NCBI RefSeq assembly: GCF_026968045.1
Contig: NZ_JAPVBQ010000003.1
Coordinates: 590,060 to 654,059 of the forward strand
Reading direction: 5' to 3'
DNA: 64,000 bases
From: Modestobacter sp. VKM Ac-2977
GTDB lineage: Bacteria; Actinomycetota; Actinomycetes; Mycobacteriales; Geodermatophilaceae
The position numbers and the translations under genes are program-made. The notes under the pieces were generated by a model. That model did not search any database and was not told the origin of the DNA. It worked only from the letters and a program-made list of their open reading frames with translations. Shown here piece by piece: positions 18,410-28,154 of this stretch (its first letter is position 1; each line of letters starts with the position of its first letter).

Positions 18410-18967
18410 ATGAACGTCCCTGCTCCGGCCCACCCCGACCGCGACCGGCTGCTCGAGCTCATCGTCGACCTCGCCGTCGTGCACGGAAGGGTGACCCTCT
18501 CCTCCGGTCAGGAGGCCGACTGGTACATCGACCTGCGCCGGGTGACGCTGCACCACGAGGCCGCCCCCCTGGTGGGCCGGGTGATGCGCCAGCTCACCGG
18601 CGACCTGCGCTACGACGTGGTCGGCGGGCTCACCCTGGGCGCCGACCCGGTCGCGGCCGCGATGCTGCACGCCGCCTCGGACGGCGAGGGGTTCCTGGAC
18701 GCCTGCGTGGTGCGCAAGGCGACCAAGGCGCACGGGATGCAGCGGCGGATCGAGGGGCCCGACGTGGCCGGCCGCACGGTGCTGGTGGTCGAGGACGTCT
18801 CCACCACCGGCGGCAGCCCGCTCACCGCCGTCGAGGCGCTGCAGGAGGCCGGCGCCGAGGTGCTGGGCGTGGCCGTGATCGTCGACCGCGGCGCCCGCGC
18901 GGCCGTCGAGGCGGCCGGCCTGGAGTACCGCGCGGCGTTCGAGCTGGCGGATCTCGGCCTCTCCTGA
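18410..18967 (+). CDS. pyrE: Orotate phosphoribosyltransferase
   Basis: Converts orotate and PRPP to OMP in pyrimidine synthesis. The 185-residue protein has the family N-terminus (HGRVTLSSGQEADWYIDLR), the flexible-loop lysines (VVRKATKAHG) and the PRPP-binding motif VLVVEDVSTTGGS (about 124-134). The length is typical of the short bacterial form. A -10 box 7 nt upstream and the lack of a ribosome binding site indicate a leaderless mRNA. It stands alone here, not in a pyr operon. Confidence 0.95.
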   Translation: MNVPAPAHPDRDRLLELIVDLAVVHGRVTLSSGQEADWYIDLRRVTLHHEAAPLVGRVMRQLTGDLRYDVVGGLTLGADPVAAAMLHAASDGEGFLDACVVRKATKAHGMQRRIEGPDVAGRTVLVVEDVSTTGGSPLTAVEALQEAGAEVLGVAVIVDRGARAAVEAAGLEYRAAFELADLGLS

Positions 18968-18987
18968 AGGAGGGCGCCGGCGAGACG

Positions 18988-18993
18988 TACGGT
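18988..18993 (+). promoter_or_regulatory. -10 box of leaderless FAD-oxidase transcript
   Basis: TACGGT followed by 6 nt and then GTG 19000. It supports this GTG as the start. Confidence 0.5.
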
Positions 18994-18999
18994 GACCGT

Positions 19000-20436
19000 G
19001 TGACCGCCCTCACGACGACGTGGGTCCGCGAGCTCCAGGACGCCCTGGGCCCGGACAGCGTGCTCACCGATCCCGACGTCACCGCCGCCTACGCACGCGA
19101 CCAGGCGATGCTCGCCGAGGCGGGGCTGCCGGCCGCGGTGGCGCTGCCGCGCAGCACCGAGGAGGTGTCGGCGGTGCTCCGGCTGGCCAGCCGGCACGGG
19201 GTACCGGTGGTGCCGCGGGGCGCCGGCTCCGGGCTGGTCGGCGCGGCCAACGCCGTCGACGGGTGCATCACCCTGGCCCTGACCCGGATGGACGCCGTCC
19301 TGGAGGTGGCCCCGGCCGACCGGCTCGCCGTCGTCCAGGCCGGCGTGGTGAACAAGACCCTGCGCGACGCCGTCCGGGAGCACGGGCTGTTCTACCCGCC
19401 GGACCCGGCCAGCTACGACTGGTGCACCCTCGGCGGCAACCTGGCGATGAACTCCGGCGGGCTGTGCTGCGTCAAGTACGGCGTCACCACCGACTACGTG
19501 CTCGGCCTGGAGGTCGTGCTCGCCGACGGCCGGGTGCTGCGCACCGGACGGCGCACCGTCAAGGGCGTCGCCGGGTACGACCTGGCCCGGCTGTTCGTCG
19601 GCTCCGAGGGCACGCTGGGCGTGATCACCGAGGCGACGCTGGCCCTGCGCCCCGCCCCGCAGCCACCGGTCACCCTGGTCGCCAGCTTCGGCACCAGCGC
19701 GCAGACCGGCCAGGTGGTCGAGCGGGTGGTCACCAGCGGCCTGGTGCCGAGCATGCTCGAGGTGATGGACCGCACCTGCATCCGCGCGGTCGACGACCTG
19801 ATGAGGGCCGACCTGGACCGCGACGCGGCGGCGCTGCTGCTGGCCCAGTCCGACAGCGGCGGAGACGTGGCGCTCGCCGAGATCGCGGCGCTGACCCGGC
19901 TGTGCGAGGAGGCCGGGGCGGACTTCGTGCACTCCACCGACGACCCGGCCGAGGGCGACCTGCTGATGACCGCCCGGCGGATGGCGCTGCCGGCCCTGGA
20001 GCGGCTGGGCAGCAGCCTGCTGCTCGACGACGTCGCCGTCCCGCGGTCGCGGGTGGCCACGTTCGTCGACGGCTGCGACGCGATCGCCGCCACCGCCGGG
20101 CTGGTGGTCGGGGTGGTCGGGCACGCCGGCGACGGCAACATGCACCCCACCGTCGTCTTCGACGGCGCCGACCCCGACCAGTGCACCCGGGCCTACGCCG
20201 CCTTCGACGCGATCCTGGAACTCGGCCTCTCCCTCGGCGGCACCATCACCGGTGAGCACGGGGTGGGCACGATCAAGGCCGACTGGCTGGAGCGGGAGAT
20301 CGGCCAGGTCTCCCTCTCGGTCCACCAGGCGATCAAGCACGCGCTGGACCCGGCGGGGCTCCTCAACCCCGGGAAGATGTTCCGCCGGGCCTCCGGCGGC
20401 GACCTGGCCGCCGTCTCGGGCCTCATCGGCGCCTGA
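19000..20436 (+). CDS. FAD-linked oxidase, GlcD/D-lactate dehydrogenase family
   Basis: A 478-residue flavoprotein with FAD PCMH domain (about 35-215, RGAGSGLVGAANAVDG, and NLAMNSGGLCCVKYG) and FAD-oxidase C-terminal domain (about 220-460) including the metal/substrate motif GHAGDGNMHP and the terminal LDPAGLLNPGKMF. It oxidises a D-2-hydroxyacid such as glycolate or D-lactate. Unlike the 972-residue protein at 7367-10285 it has no Fe-S part and would need a separate acceptor. The GTG start follows a -10 box. The next gene (NAD/FAD disulfide reductase family) is 28 nt downstream and probably co-transcribed. Confidence 0.88.
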   Translation: MTALTTTWVRELQDALGPDSVLTDPDVTAAYARDQAMLAEAGLPAAVALPRSTEEVSAVLRLASRHGVPVVPRGAGSGLVGAANAVDGCITLALTRMDAVLEVAPADRLAVVQAGVVNKTLRDAVREHGLFYPPDPASYDWCTLGGNLAMNSGGLCCVKYGVTTDYVLGLEVVLADGRVLRTGRRTVKGVAGYDLARLFVGSEGTLGVITEATLALRPAPQPPVTLVASFGTSAQTGQVVERVVTSGLVPSMLEVMDRTCIRAVDDLMRADLDRDAAALLLAQSDSGGDVALAEIAALTRLCEEAGADFVHSTDDPAEGDLLMTARRMALPALERLGSSLLLDDVAVPRSRVATFVDGCDAIAATAGLVVGVVGHAGDGNMHPTVVFDGADPDQCTRAYAAFDAILELGLSLGGTITGEHGVGTIKADWLEREIGQVSLSVHQAIKHALDPAGLLNPGKMFRRASGGDLAAVSGLIGA

Positions 20437-20464
20437 GACGTCCGGCGGTGGGAGGCTGCAGGGC

Positions 20465-21826
20465 ATGACCGAGCGACTGGTGGTGGTCGGCGGCGACGCG
20501 GCCGGGATGTCGGCGGCCGCCCAGGCCCGGCGGCTGCGCACGGCGGCCGAGCTGGAGATCGTCGTCCTGGAGCAGAGCGACGTCGTCTCCTACTCCGCCT
20601 GCGGCATCCCCTACTGGGTCGCCGGGCAGGTGAGCGACCGGGACGACCTCATCGCCCGGACGCCGGCGCAGTTCGCCGCCGCCGACATCACCGTGCACAT
20701 CGGCACGCGGGCCGAGGCGATCGACCTGGACGCCGGTGTGGTGCACGCCCGCGGGGGCGCGCGGTTCGGCTACGACCGGCTGGTCGTCGCCACCGGCGGC
20801 CGGCCGAGCCGGCCCCCGATCCCCGGCCTGGACGCCCCCGGGGTGTTCGGCGTGCACCGGCTGGACGACGGCGCGGCCATCCGGGCGGCGATCGACCGGC
20901 TGCCCGCCGACGGCCCGCGGCGCGGGCTGGTCCTCGGCGGCGGCTACATCGGGCTGGAGATGGCCGAGGCCCTGCAGGACCGGGGCCTGGAGGTCACCGT
21001 CGTCCTGGCCGACCCGCTGCCGATGGCGCTGCTGGACACCGACATGGGCGAGCGGGTCTGCGCCGCCCTCGGGGCGATGGGCATGACGGTGCACGCCGAC
21101 CAGGCGGTGCGGGAGGTGCTCGTCGACGCCGACGGCCGGGCCTGCGGGGTGCGCACCGACGTCGGCACCTACGAGGCCGACCTGATCGTCCTCGGGCTCG
21201 GCATGGGTCCGGAGGCGTCCCTGGCCGCCGGGTCCGGGCTGGCGGTCGGGCCGACCGGCGCGGTCGACGTCGACCGGAGCCAGCGCTGCCGGGACCACCC
21301 GGAGGTCTTCGCCGCCGGCGACTGCGCGCAGACGTTCCACCGGGTCACCGGTGAGGTCACCCACGTCGCGCTGGGCACGCACGCCAACAAGCAGGGCCGG
21401 GTCGCGGGCTCGGTGATCGGTGGCCGGCCGGCCCGGTTCGCCGGGGTGCTCGGCACCGCGGTGACCAAGGTGCGCGAGCTGGAGATCGGCCGCACCGGTC
21501 TGTGCACCACCCAGGCCGAGGAGGCCGGGTTCGCCTACCGCACCGACATCATCGAGGCGACCACCCGGGCCGGCTACTTCCCCGGCGCCGAGGAGATCGC
21601 GGTCAAGCTGGTCACCGAGGCGGGCTCCGGGCAGCTGCTCGGGGCGCAGGTGGTCGGCGGGCCGGGGTCGGCCAAGCGGATCGACGTCCTGGCCACCGCA
21701 ATCTGGGCGGGGATGACCGCCGAGGAGCTCGCCGGCAGCGACCTCTCCTACGCCCCGCCGTTCTCGCCCACCTACGACCCGGTGGTGGTCGCCGCCCGCG
21801 CCGTCAGCCGCATCGAGCAGGGCTGA
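20465..21826 (+). CDS. FAD-dependent pyridine nucleotide-disulfide oxidoreductase (CoA-disulfide reductase-like)
   Basis: A 453-residue flavoprotein: FAD-binding Rossmann fold at the N-terminus (VVVGGDAAGMSAAAQARR), NAD(P)-binding fold in the middle (GLVLGGGYIGLEMAEAL, about 155-171), second FAD motif (VFAAGDCAQ near 283) and dimerisation domain (about 330-450). The single redox cysteine Cys46 in SYSACGIPYW is the hallmark of CoA-disulfide reductases, NADH oxidases and peroxidases, which use a Cys-CoA disulfide. ATG 20465 lacks a good ribosome binding site. The most likely role is thiol redox defence; the substrate could also be a persulfide or oxygen. Confidence 0.85.
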   Translation: MTERLVVVGGDAAGMSAAAQARRLRTAAELEIVVLEQSDVVSYSACGIPYWVAGQVSDRDDLIARTPAQFAAADITVHIGTRAEAIDLDAGVVHARGGARFGYDRLVVATGGRPSRPPIPGLDAPGVFGVHRLDDGAAIRAAIDRLPADGPRRGLVLGGGYIGLEMAEALQDRGLEVTVVLADPLPMALLDTDMGERVCAALGAMGMTVHADQAVREVLVDADGRACGVRTDVGTYEADLIVLGLGMGPEASLAAGSGLAVGPTGAVDVDRSQRCRDHPEVFAAGDCAQTFHRVTGEVTHVALGTHANKQGRVAGSVIGGRPARFAGVLGTAVTKVRELEIGRTGLCTTQAEEAGFAYRTDIIEATTRAGYFPGAEEIAVKLVTEAGSGQLLGAQVVGGPGSAKRIDVLATAIWAGMTAEELAGSDLSYAPPFSPTYDPVVVAARAVSRIEQG

Positions 21827-21899
21827 GGGACTTCCCCGCCCTCACGGCGCTGCCCCGGAGCGGCCGATGAGCGGTGCGTCCGGTGGCGGTCGGCTCCAC

Positions 21900-21905
21900 T
21901 AAGGT
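21900..21905 (+). promoter_or_regulatory. -10 box of leaderless fba transcript
   Basis: TAAGGT, 6 nt, then the aldolase ATG at 21912. Confidence 0.55.
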
Positions 21906-21911
21906 GCGGGC

Positions 21912-22946
21912 ATGCCGATCGCGACACCCGAGGTCTACGCCGACATGCTCGCCCGGGCAAAGGAAGGCGGGTTCGCCTATCCGGCGATCAACTGCACCTC
22001 GTCCGAGACGATCAACGCCGCGCTGCGCGGCTTCGCCGACGCCGGCAGTGACGGGATCATCCAGTTCTCCACCGGGGGCGCGGAGTTCGGCTCGGGCACC
22101 CGGGTGAAGGACATGGTGACCGGTGCGGTCGCGCTGGCCGAGTTCGCGCACGTGGTCGCCGACAAGTACCCCGTCCAGGTGGCGCTGCACACCGACCACT
22201 GCCCCAAGGACAAGCTGGACAGCTACGTCCGGCCGCTGATCGCCCTCTCCCAGGAGCGGGTGGACGCCGGCAAGGAGCCGCTGTTCCAGTCGCACATGTG
22301 GGACGGATCGGCCGTCGAGCTCACCGAGAACCTGGAGATCGCCCAGGAGCTCATCGAGAAGTGTGCGGCGGCCAAGATCGTGCTCGAGGTGGAGATCGGC
22401 GTCGTCGGCGGCGAGGAGGACGGCGTCGCCCACGAGATCAACGAGAAGCTCTACACCGCCGACGGCGACTTCGTGCGCACCGCCGAGGCCCTCGGGCTCG
22501 GGGAGAAGGGCGTCTACCTGCTGGCGGCGACCTTCGGCAACGTGCACGGGGTCTACAAGCCGGGCAACGTGAAGCTCCGCCCCGACGTGCTCGAGCGCGG
22601 CCAGGCCGTCGTCGCCGAGCAGTTCGGCCTCGGGGACGGCGCCAAGCCGTTCAACCTGGTGTTCCACGGCGGTTCCGGCTCCGCGCTCGAGGAGATCCGC
22701 GAGGCGCTCTCCTACGGCGTGGTGAAGATGAACGTCGACACCGACACCCAGTACGCGCTGACCCGGGCGATCGCCGGGCACATGTTCAGCAACTACGACG
22801 GCGTCCTCAAGGTCGACGGCGAGGTCGGCGTGAAGAAGACCTACGACCCGCGCACCTACATGAAGCTGGCCGAGGCGAGCATGGCCGACCGGATCGTGGA
22901 GGCCTGCGAGCACCTGCTGTCCGCCGGCCGGTCGCAGGCGGCCTGA
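21912..22946 (+). CDS. fba: Fructose-bisphosphate aldolase, class II
   Basis: Zinc-dependent cleavage of fructose 1,6-bisphosphate in glycolysis. The 344-residue protein shows the zinc/catalytic segment ALHTDHCPKDKLD (about 94-106), the second metal region EVEIGVVGGEEDGV, and NVHGVYKPGNVKL and VFHGGSGS (phosphate-binding glycines). The length and motifs are those of class IIA enzymes. A -10 box 6 nt before the ATG points to a leaderless mRNA. A DUF3151 gene follows after 3 bp, a pairing I recall from other actinobacteria. Confidence 0.96.
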   Translation: MPIATPEVYADMLARAKEGGFAYPAINCTSSETINAALRGFADAGSDGIIQFSTGGAEFGSGTRVKDMVTGAVALAEFAHVVADKYPVQVALHTDHCPKDKLDSYVRPLIALSQERVDAGKEPLFQSHMWDGSAVELTENLEIAQELIEKCAAAKIVLEVEIGVVGGEEDGVAHEINEKLYTADGDFVRTAEALGLGEKGVYLLAATFGNVHGVYKPGNVKLRPDVLERGQAVVAEQFGLGDGAKPFNLVFHGGSGSALEEIREALSYGVVKMNVDTDTQYALTRAIAGHMFSNYDGVLKVDGEVGVKKTYDPRTYMKLAEASMADRIVEACEHLLSAGRSQAA

Positions 22947-22949
22947 GCC

Positions 22950-23357
22950 ATGACCCACGCACACCACAACCTGCTCGGCGAGCCGCCGGCCACCCTGCTG
23001 CCGGGCATCCCGGAGGCCGACGACGCGCTGGCTGCCGGCGCCGACCCGGCCGAGGTCGCGGCGGGGCACCCCACCTCCAGCGCCGCCTGGGCCGCGCTCG
23101 CCGAGACCGCGCTGGAGGCCGGCCGCACCATCGAGGCCTACGCCTACGCCCGCACCGGGTACCACCGCGGGCTGGACGCGCTGCGCCGCAACGGCTGGAA
23201 GGGCTACGGCCCGGTGCCGTGGTCGCACGAGCCGAACCGCGGTTTCCTGCGCTGCGTCACCGTGCTCGCCACGGCGGCCGGGCGGATCGGCGAGGTCGAC
23301 GAGCAGGAGCGGTGCACCCAGCTGCTGCGCGACTGCGACCCGACGCTGGCCCCCTGA
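22950..23357 (+). CDS. DUF3151 family protein
   Basis: A 135-residue protein of the actinobacterial DUF3151 family: it begins HNLLGEPPATLLPG and contains EAYAYARTGYHRGLDALRRNGWKGYGPVPWSHEPNRGFLR. An alpha-helical, TPR-like arrangement (AAWAALAETALEAGRTIEAYAYAR) is suggested. It starts 3 bp after the fba stop codon and is probably translated with it. Function unknown; the link to aldolase is only by position. Confidence 0.85.
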   Translation: MTHAHHNLLGEPPATLLPGIPEADDALAAGADPAEVAAGHPTSSAAWAALAETALEAGRTIEAYAYARTGYHRGLDALRRNGWKGYGPVPWSHEPNRGFLRCVTVLATAAGRIGEVDEQERCTQLLRDCDPTLAP

Positions 23358-23382
23358 CCAATCGGTCTGCGCAGCATCCCGC

Positions 23383-23456
23383 CGCCGACTGAGCAGTTCC
23401 GGTCGCTCCCTGTGGCGTGTCCGCGCGAGTCGGCGACCGCAACTCCTCAGTCGGCG
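23383..23456. repeat. Intergenic inverted repeat, 24-bp arms with 2 mismatches
   Basis: Arms 23383-23406 and 23433-23456 (cores CGCCGACTGAG and CTCAGTCGGCG) flank a 26-nt spacer. It follows the DUF3151 stop codon by 25 bp and could be a terminator or a REP-like mobile palindrome. Confidence 0.6.
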
Positions 23457-23478
23457 CGGCCAGTGGCAGGACGCCCGC

Positions 23479-23540
23479 CAAGATACGGATCTTGATCGTC
23501 CTGATGCCGAGACCCGGCGGTCTCGTTAGCGTCAAGATCC
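23479..23540. promoter_or_regulatory. Cluster of AAGATC/GATCTT repeats upstream of the small membrane protein
   Basis: CAAGAT-ACGG-ATCTTG (23479-23494) overlaps GGATCTTGA (23487-23495), whose exact inverted partner TCAAGATCC lies at 23532-23540. Three half-sites spaced over 60 bp before a gene at 23583 suggest an operator array or a hairpin leader. Confidence 0.4.
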
Positions 23541-23582
23541 AGTCGGTGCCACGGGGCGCCGCCTAGAGAAGAGAGGCCAGCC

Positions 23583-23726
23583 ATGGCCACGTTGCTCTGG
23601 ATCCTCGCCGTCGTCCTGGTCGTCGCGGGGATCGTCGCGGTCGTCCGCAAGCAGATCGTCTGGGGGATCGTGCTGATCGTCCTCGGGCTGCTGGTCGGCC
23701 CCGGAGGCGTCAGCATCTTCACCTGA
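23583..23726 (+). CDS. Small GPGG-motif membrane protein, 47 aa
   Basis: A 47-residue protein: one hydrophobic helix at the N-terminus, VVRKQ turn, a second helix (IVWGIVLIVLGLLV) and the ending GPGGVSIFT. This fits the small actinobacterial membrane proteins named for a GPGG motif. The ATG follows GAGAAGAGAGG. A perfect 18-bp-stem terminator begins 4 nt after the stop codon. High expression is plausible given the compact promoter-gene-terminator layout. Function unknown. Confidence 0.8.
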   Translation: MATLLWILAVVLVVAGIVAVVRKQIVWGIVLIVLGLLVGPGGVSIFT

Positions 23727-23730
23727 GGTG

Positions 23731-23770
23731 CCCCCGGTGGGGCCGGGAGGTCTCCCGGCCCCACCGGGGG
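23731..23770. terminator. Terminator, perfect 18-bp stem
   Basis: Arms 23731-23748 and 23753-23770 around a GGTC loop. It serves the small membrane protein gene and probably also the opposing ABC gene. Confidence 0.85.
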
Positions 23771-23772
23771 AG

Positions 23773-23870
23773 TCAGGGCACCAGGATGGCGCGGCCGCGC
23801 ACCCCGGCCGGCGTCGAGTTCGTCGATCGGCGGCCGGGGGTCCTCCAGCGCGTAGCCCGCGGACGCCAGC
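23773..23870 (-). pseudogene. Possible 3-prime relic of a zinc-type alcohol dehydrogenase
   Basis: Directly after the ABC ATPase stop codon, the minus strand reads AELASAGYALEDPRPPIDEL and then, after a one-frame shift, VRGRAILVP followed by TGA. This has the look of the C-terminus of medium-chain dehydrogenases (YALEDPRxAIDxL then RGRAxLxP). No start, no cofactor domain and a frameshift: only the last 30 or so codons remain. The identification is by eye and tentative. Confidence 0.4.
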
Positions 23871-24692
23871 TCAGCGGTCGCGCTGGGCGGCCCGCAGCGA
23901 GTCGCCCAGCCGGGAGAGCTCGTCCCCGCCGGCGACCAGCCGGGTCAGGTCGTGCACGTCGACGTCCTCCCGGGTCAGGTCGCCGGCCACCCGCCCACCG
24001 CCGAGCAGCAGGAAGCGGTCGCCGACCAGGTGCGCGTGCTGCGGGTTGTGGGTCACGAACAGCACGGCGAGCCCCGCCTCGCGGGCGGACACCACCGACT
24101 GCAGCACCAGTGCCCGCTGGGCCACCGTCATGGGTGCGGTCGGCTCGTCGATGACCAGCGCGCGGGCACCGAAGTGCAGGGCGCGGGCGATCGCCAGGCT
24201 CTGCCGCTCACCGGCCTGCAGCGCGCTGGCGGCCTGACCGGGGTCGAGCCCCGGGACGCCCACCCGGGCCATCGCCCGCGAGGTGATCTCCTCGGCCCGC
24301 CCGACGTCCAGCCGACGGAACGGCCACAGGCCGCGGGTCGGTTCGGCGCCGAGGAAGAAGTTGCGCCAGACCGACATCAGCGGCGCGATCGCCAGGTCCT
24401 GCCAGACCGTGGCGATCCCGCAGGCGCGAGCCTGCTGCGGCGACCGGAAGCGCTCCGGCCGGCCGTCGACCAGCAGTTCGCCCTCGGCCGGCTGCTGCAG
24501 GCCGGAGAGGACGGCGACCAGCGTCGACTTGCCCGAGCCGTTCTCCCCGAGCACGCAGACCACCTCGCCGGCGCGCAGGGCCAGCGACACCCGGGACAAC
24601 GCCGGCACGCTGCCGAAGCGGACCGTCACCCCGCGCAGCTCCACGACCGGCGCCGGGGAGTGGTGCGGGGACAGGGGGGAGGCCGTGCTCAT
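23871..24692 (-). CDS. Sugar-type ABC transporter ATP-binding protein with degenerate signature
   Basis: A 273-residue ABC ATPase with Walker A GENGSGKST (about 49-57), Q-loop VWQDL and Walker B ALVIDEPT. The signature, normally LSGGE/Q, reads LQAGER (about 159-163), and the D-loop TSAL is replaced by TAPM. Overall it closely parallels the complete system's ATPase at 50393-51202 (shared PLMSxWRNFFLGxEPT and [17 protein letters not shown]). ATGA overlap with the upstream permease gene. No binding protein is present. Probably a ribose-type importer ATPase of reduced or altered activity. Confidence 0.85.
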   Translation of the reverse strand: MSTASPLSPHHSPAPVVELRGVTVRFGSVPALSRVSLALRAGEVVCVLGENGSGKSTLVAVLSGLQQPAEGELLVDGRPERFRSPQQARACGIATVWQDLAIAPLMSVWRNFFLGAEPTRGLWPFRRLDVGRAEEITSRAMARVGVPGLDPGQAASALQAGERQSLAIARALHFGARALVIDEPTAPMTVAQRALVLQSVVSAREAGLAVLFVTHNPQHAHLVGDRFLLLGGGRVAGDLTREDVDVHDLTRLVAGGDELSRLGDSLRAAQRDR

Positions 24693-25753
24693 GAGCGGGG
24701 CACCGAGCGGAGCCGGCGGCGGACCACGCCGTTGACCAGCAGGGCCACCAGCAGCAGCATCCCGAGGAAGGCCTGGAACCAGCGCGGGTCCCAGTCGGCC
24801 AGCGAGATGCCCTCCCGGGCCACGGCGTACAGCAGCGCCCCCAGCGCGGCGCCCACGGTGGAGCCGTACCCGCCGGTGAGCAGGCAGCCGCCGATCACCG
24901 CGACCACGATGAACTCGATCTCGTCGCCCAGGGCCGGATCGACCTGCACGCCGCCGAGCCGGACCAGGGTCAGGGTGCCGATCAGCCAGCCGGCCGCGGC
25001 GGTGCCCAGGAACAGCAGGACCGTCGTGCGCGCGACCGGGACGCCCAGCTCCCGGGCCGCCCGGCTGGCGCCGCCGCTGGCGAAGACGGCGTTGCCGAAG
25101 CGGGTGCGCCACAGCAGCCAGGTGGTCAGGACGGTGGCCAGCAGCCACCAGAGCAGCGAGATGCGGAACCGTCCGTCACCCAGCTGCGCGGTGGCCCCGA
25201 ACACCGCCAGCGCCGACTCCCAGCCCGGCGCGTCCGACAGTCCGGTGATCCGCGAGGACCCTGCGATCGCGGCGGCCCCGGCCAGCGAGGCGCCCTGCAG
25301 CACGAGGAACGTCGCCAGCGTCACCAGGAAGCTGGGCAGCCCGGTGGTGACCACGAGCAGCCCGTTGGCCGCCCCGACCAGCAGGGCGGCGAGCAGCGAC
25401 ACCAGCAGGGCCGGCCAGATGCCGAGGCCGAGCTGGGTCACCAGCAGCGCGGTGACCAGGCTGCTGCCCACCGCGACGACCCCGATGGACAGGTCGAACT
25501 GGCCGGCGACCAGCAGCAGCGCGACCGCCACCCCGCCGATGCCCAGCGGGGCGGCGACGTCGAGCACGGTGGCCAGGCCGCCGGAGCTGATCAGCCCCGG
25601 TGCCTGCAGCCCGAAGAAGACGGCGAGCACCAGCACCCCGAACAGCGCGCCGATGCCCGGGCGGGCGAGCAACCGGTCCAGCACCCGGCGTCCGGCCGAG
25701 CGGGGGACGGCGGGCGCCACGGGGCCGAAGCCGGGCGGGCGCTCGGTGCTCAC
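24689..25753 (-). CDS. Sugar-type ABC transporter permease
   Basis: A 354-residue membrane protein of the RbsC/branched-chain permease superfamily: hydrophobic helices from about residue 35 on, the motif QFDLSIGVVAVGSSL (matching [15 protein letters not shown] in the paralogue), TGLPSFLVTLATFLVLQG and the EAA-like GCLLTGGYGSTVGAALGAL. The start is uncertain: GTG 25753 gives an N-terminus matching the paralogue; GTG 25789 would add 12 residues. It overlaps the ATPase gene by ATGA. No substrate-binding protein gene is adjacent; it could share one encoded elsewhere, for example 48355-49338. Confidence 0.85.
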   Translation of the reverse strand: MSTERPPGFGPVAPAVPRSAGRRVLDRLLARPGIGALFGVLVLAVFFGLQAPGLISSGGLATVLDVAAPLGIGGVAVALLLVAGQFDLSIGVVAVGSSLVTALLVTQLGLGIWPALLVSLLAALLVGAANGLLVVTTGLPSFLVTLATFLVLQGASLAGAAAIAGSSRITGLSDAPGWESALAVFGATAQLGDGRFRISLLWWLLATVLTTWLLWRTRFGNAVFASGGASRAARELGVPVARTTVLLFLGTAAAGWLIGTLTLVRLGGVQVDPALGDEIEFIVVAVIGGCLLTGGYGSTVGAALGALLYAVAREGISLADWDPRWFQAFLGMLLLVALLVNGVVRRRLRSVPRS

Positions 25754-25863
25754 CGGCGACGCGGCCGAGAAGGGGTGGAGGGGTGGCACGGCGACAGCGG
25801 GACCTCTCGAGCGGGGCGGAACCCCCAGTGTCCACGATGTCGGACGCACCGAGCGCCCTCCGC

Positions 25864-27847
<1,984 letters not shown>

Positions 27848-27855
27848 AGGAAGGA

Positions 27856-27905
27856 CCCCGCTGTCCCCACCGCTCGCAAGCTCGCAGCGGGCCCCTGCAG
27901 CGGGG
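27856..27905. terminator. Probable purA terminator
   Basis: CCCCGCTG (27856-27863) pairs with CAGCGGGG (27898-27905), enclosing a second hairpin CCGCT/AGCGG. Located 9 nt after the purA stop codon. Confidence 0.5.
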
Positions 27906-27914
27906 CCGTGGGCG

Positions 27915-28103
27915 TCAGGCGGGCTCGGGGACGCCGCCGGTGTCGCCGCCGGGGTCGTCCGGGGTCGACTCGATCGGCGGGGGCGGCAGCGTGTCCGGGG
28001 TGTCCGGCAGGAGCTCGCCTGCGTCGTCGGGCACCGGCTGGTCCGGGTCGAGGGGGGAGTCCGGCTCCGGGATCGACGTCATGAGCCGAGTCAACCAGCG
28101 CAT
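27915..28103 (-). CDS. Small acidic proline-rich protein, 62 aa
   Basis: A 62-residue product: a short basic amphipathic N-terminus (MRWLTRLMTS) followed by a disordered tail rich in P, D and E (PDTPDTLPPPPIESTPDDPGG). The second in-frame ATG (28103) is chosen because GGAGG lies 5 nt before it; ATG 28118 has none. It lies 51 bp after the phosphodiesterase gene on the same strand. Codon third positions are GC-rich, as in real genes here, but no homologue is recognised. Confidence 0.5.
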   Translation of the reverse strand: MRWLTRLMTSIPEPDSPLDPDQPVPDDAGELLPDTPDTLPPPPIESTPDDPGGDTGGVPEPA

Positions 28104-28154
28104 GATCGCCTCCGCCATCGACCGGGTCCGGTCCGCCCGGCCCGGCGGGGGCGG

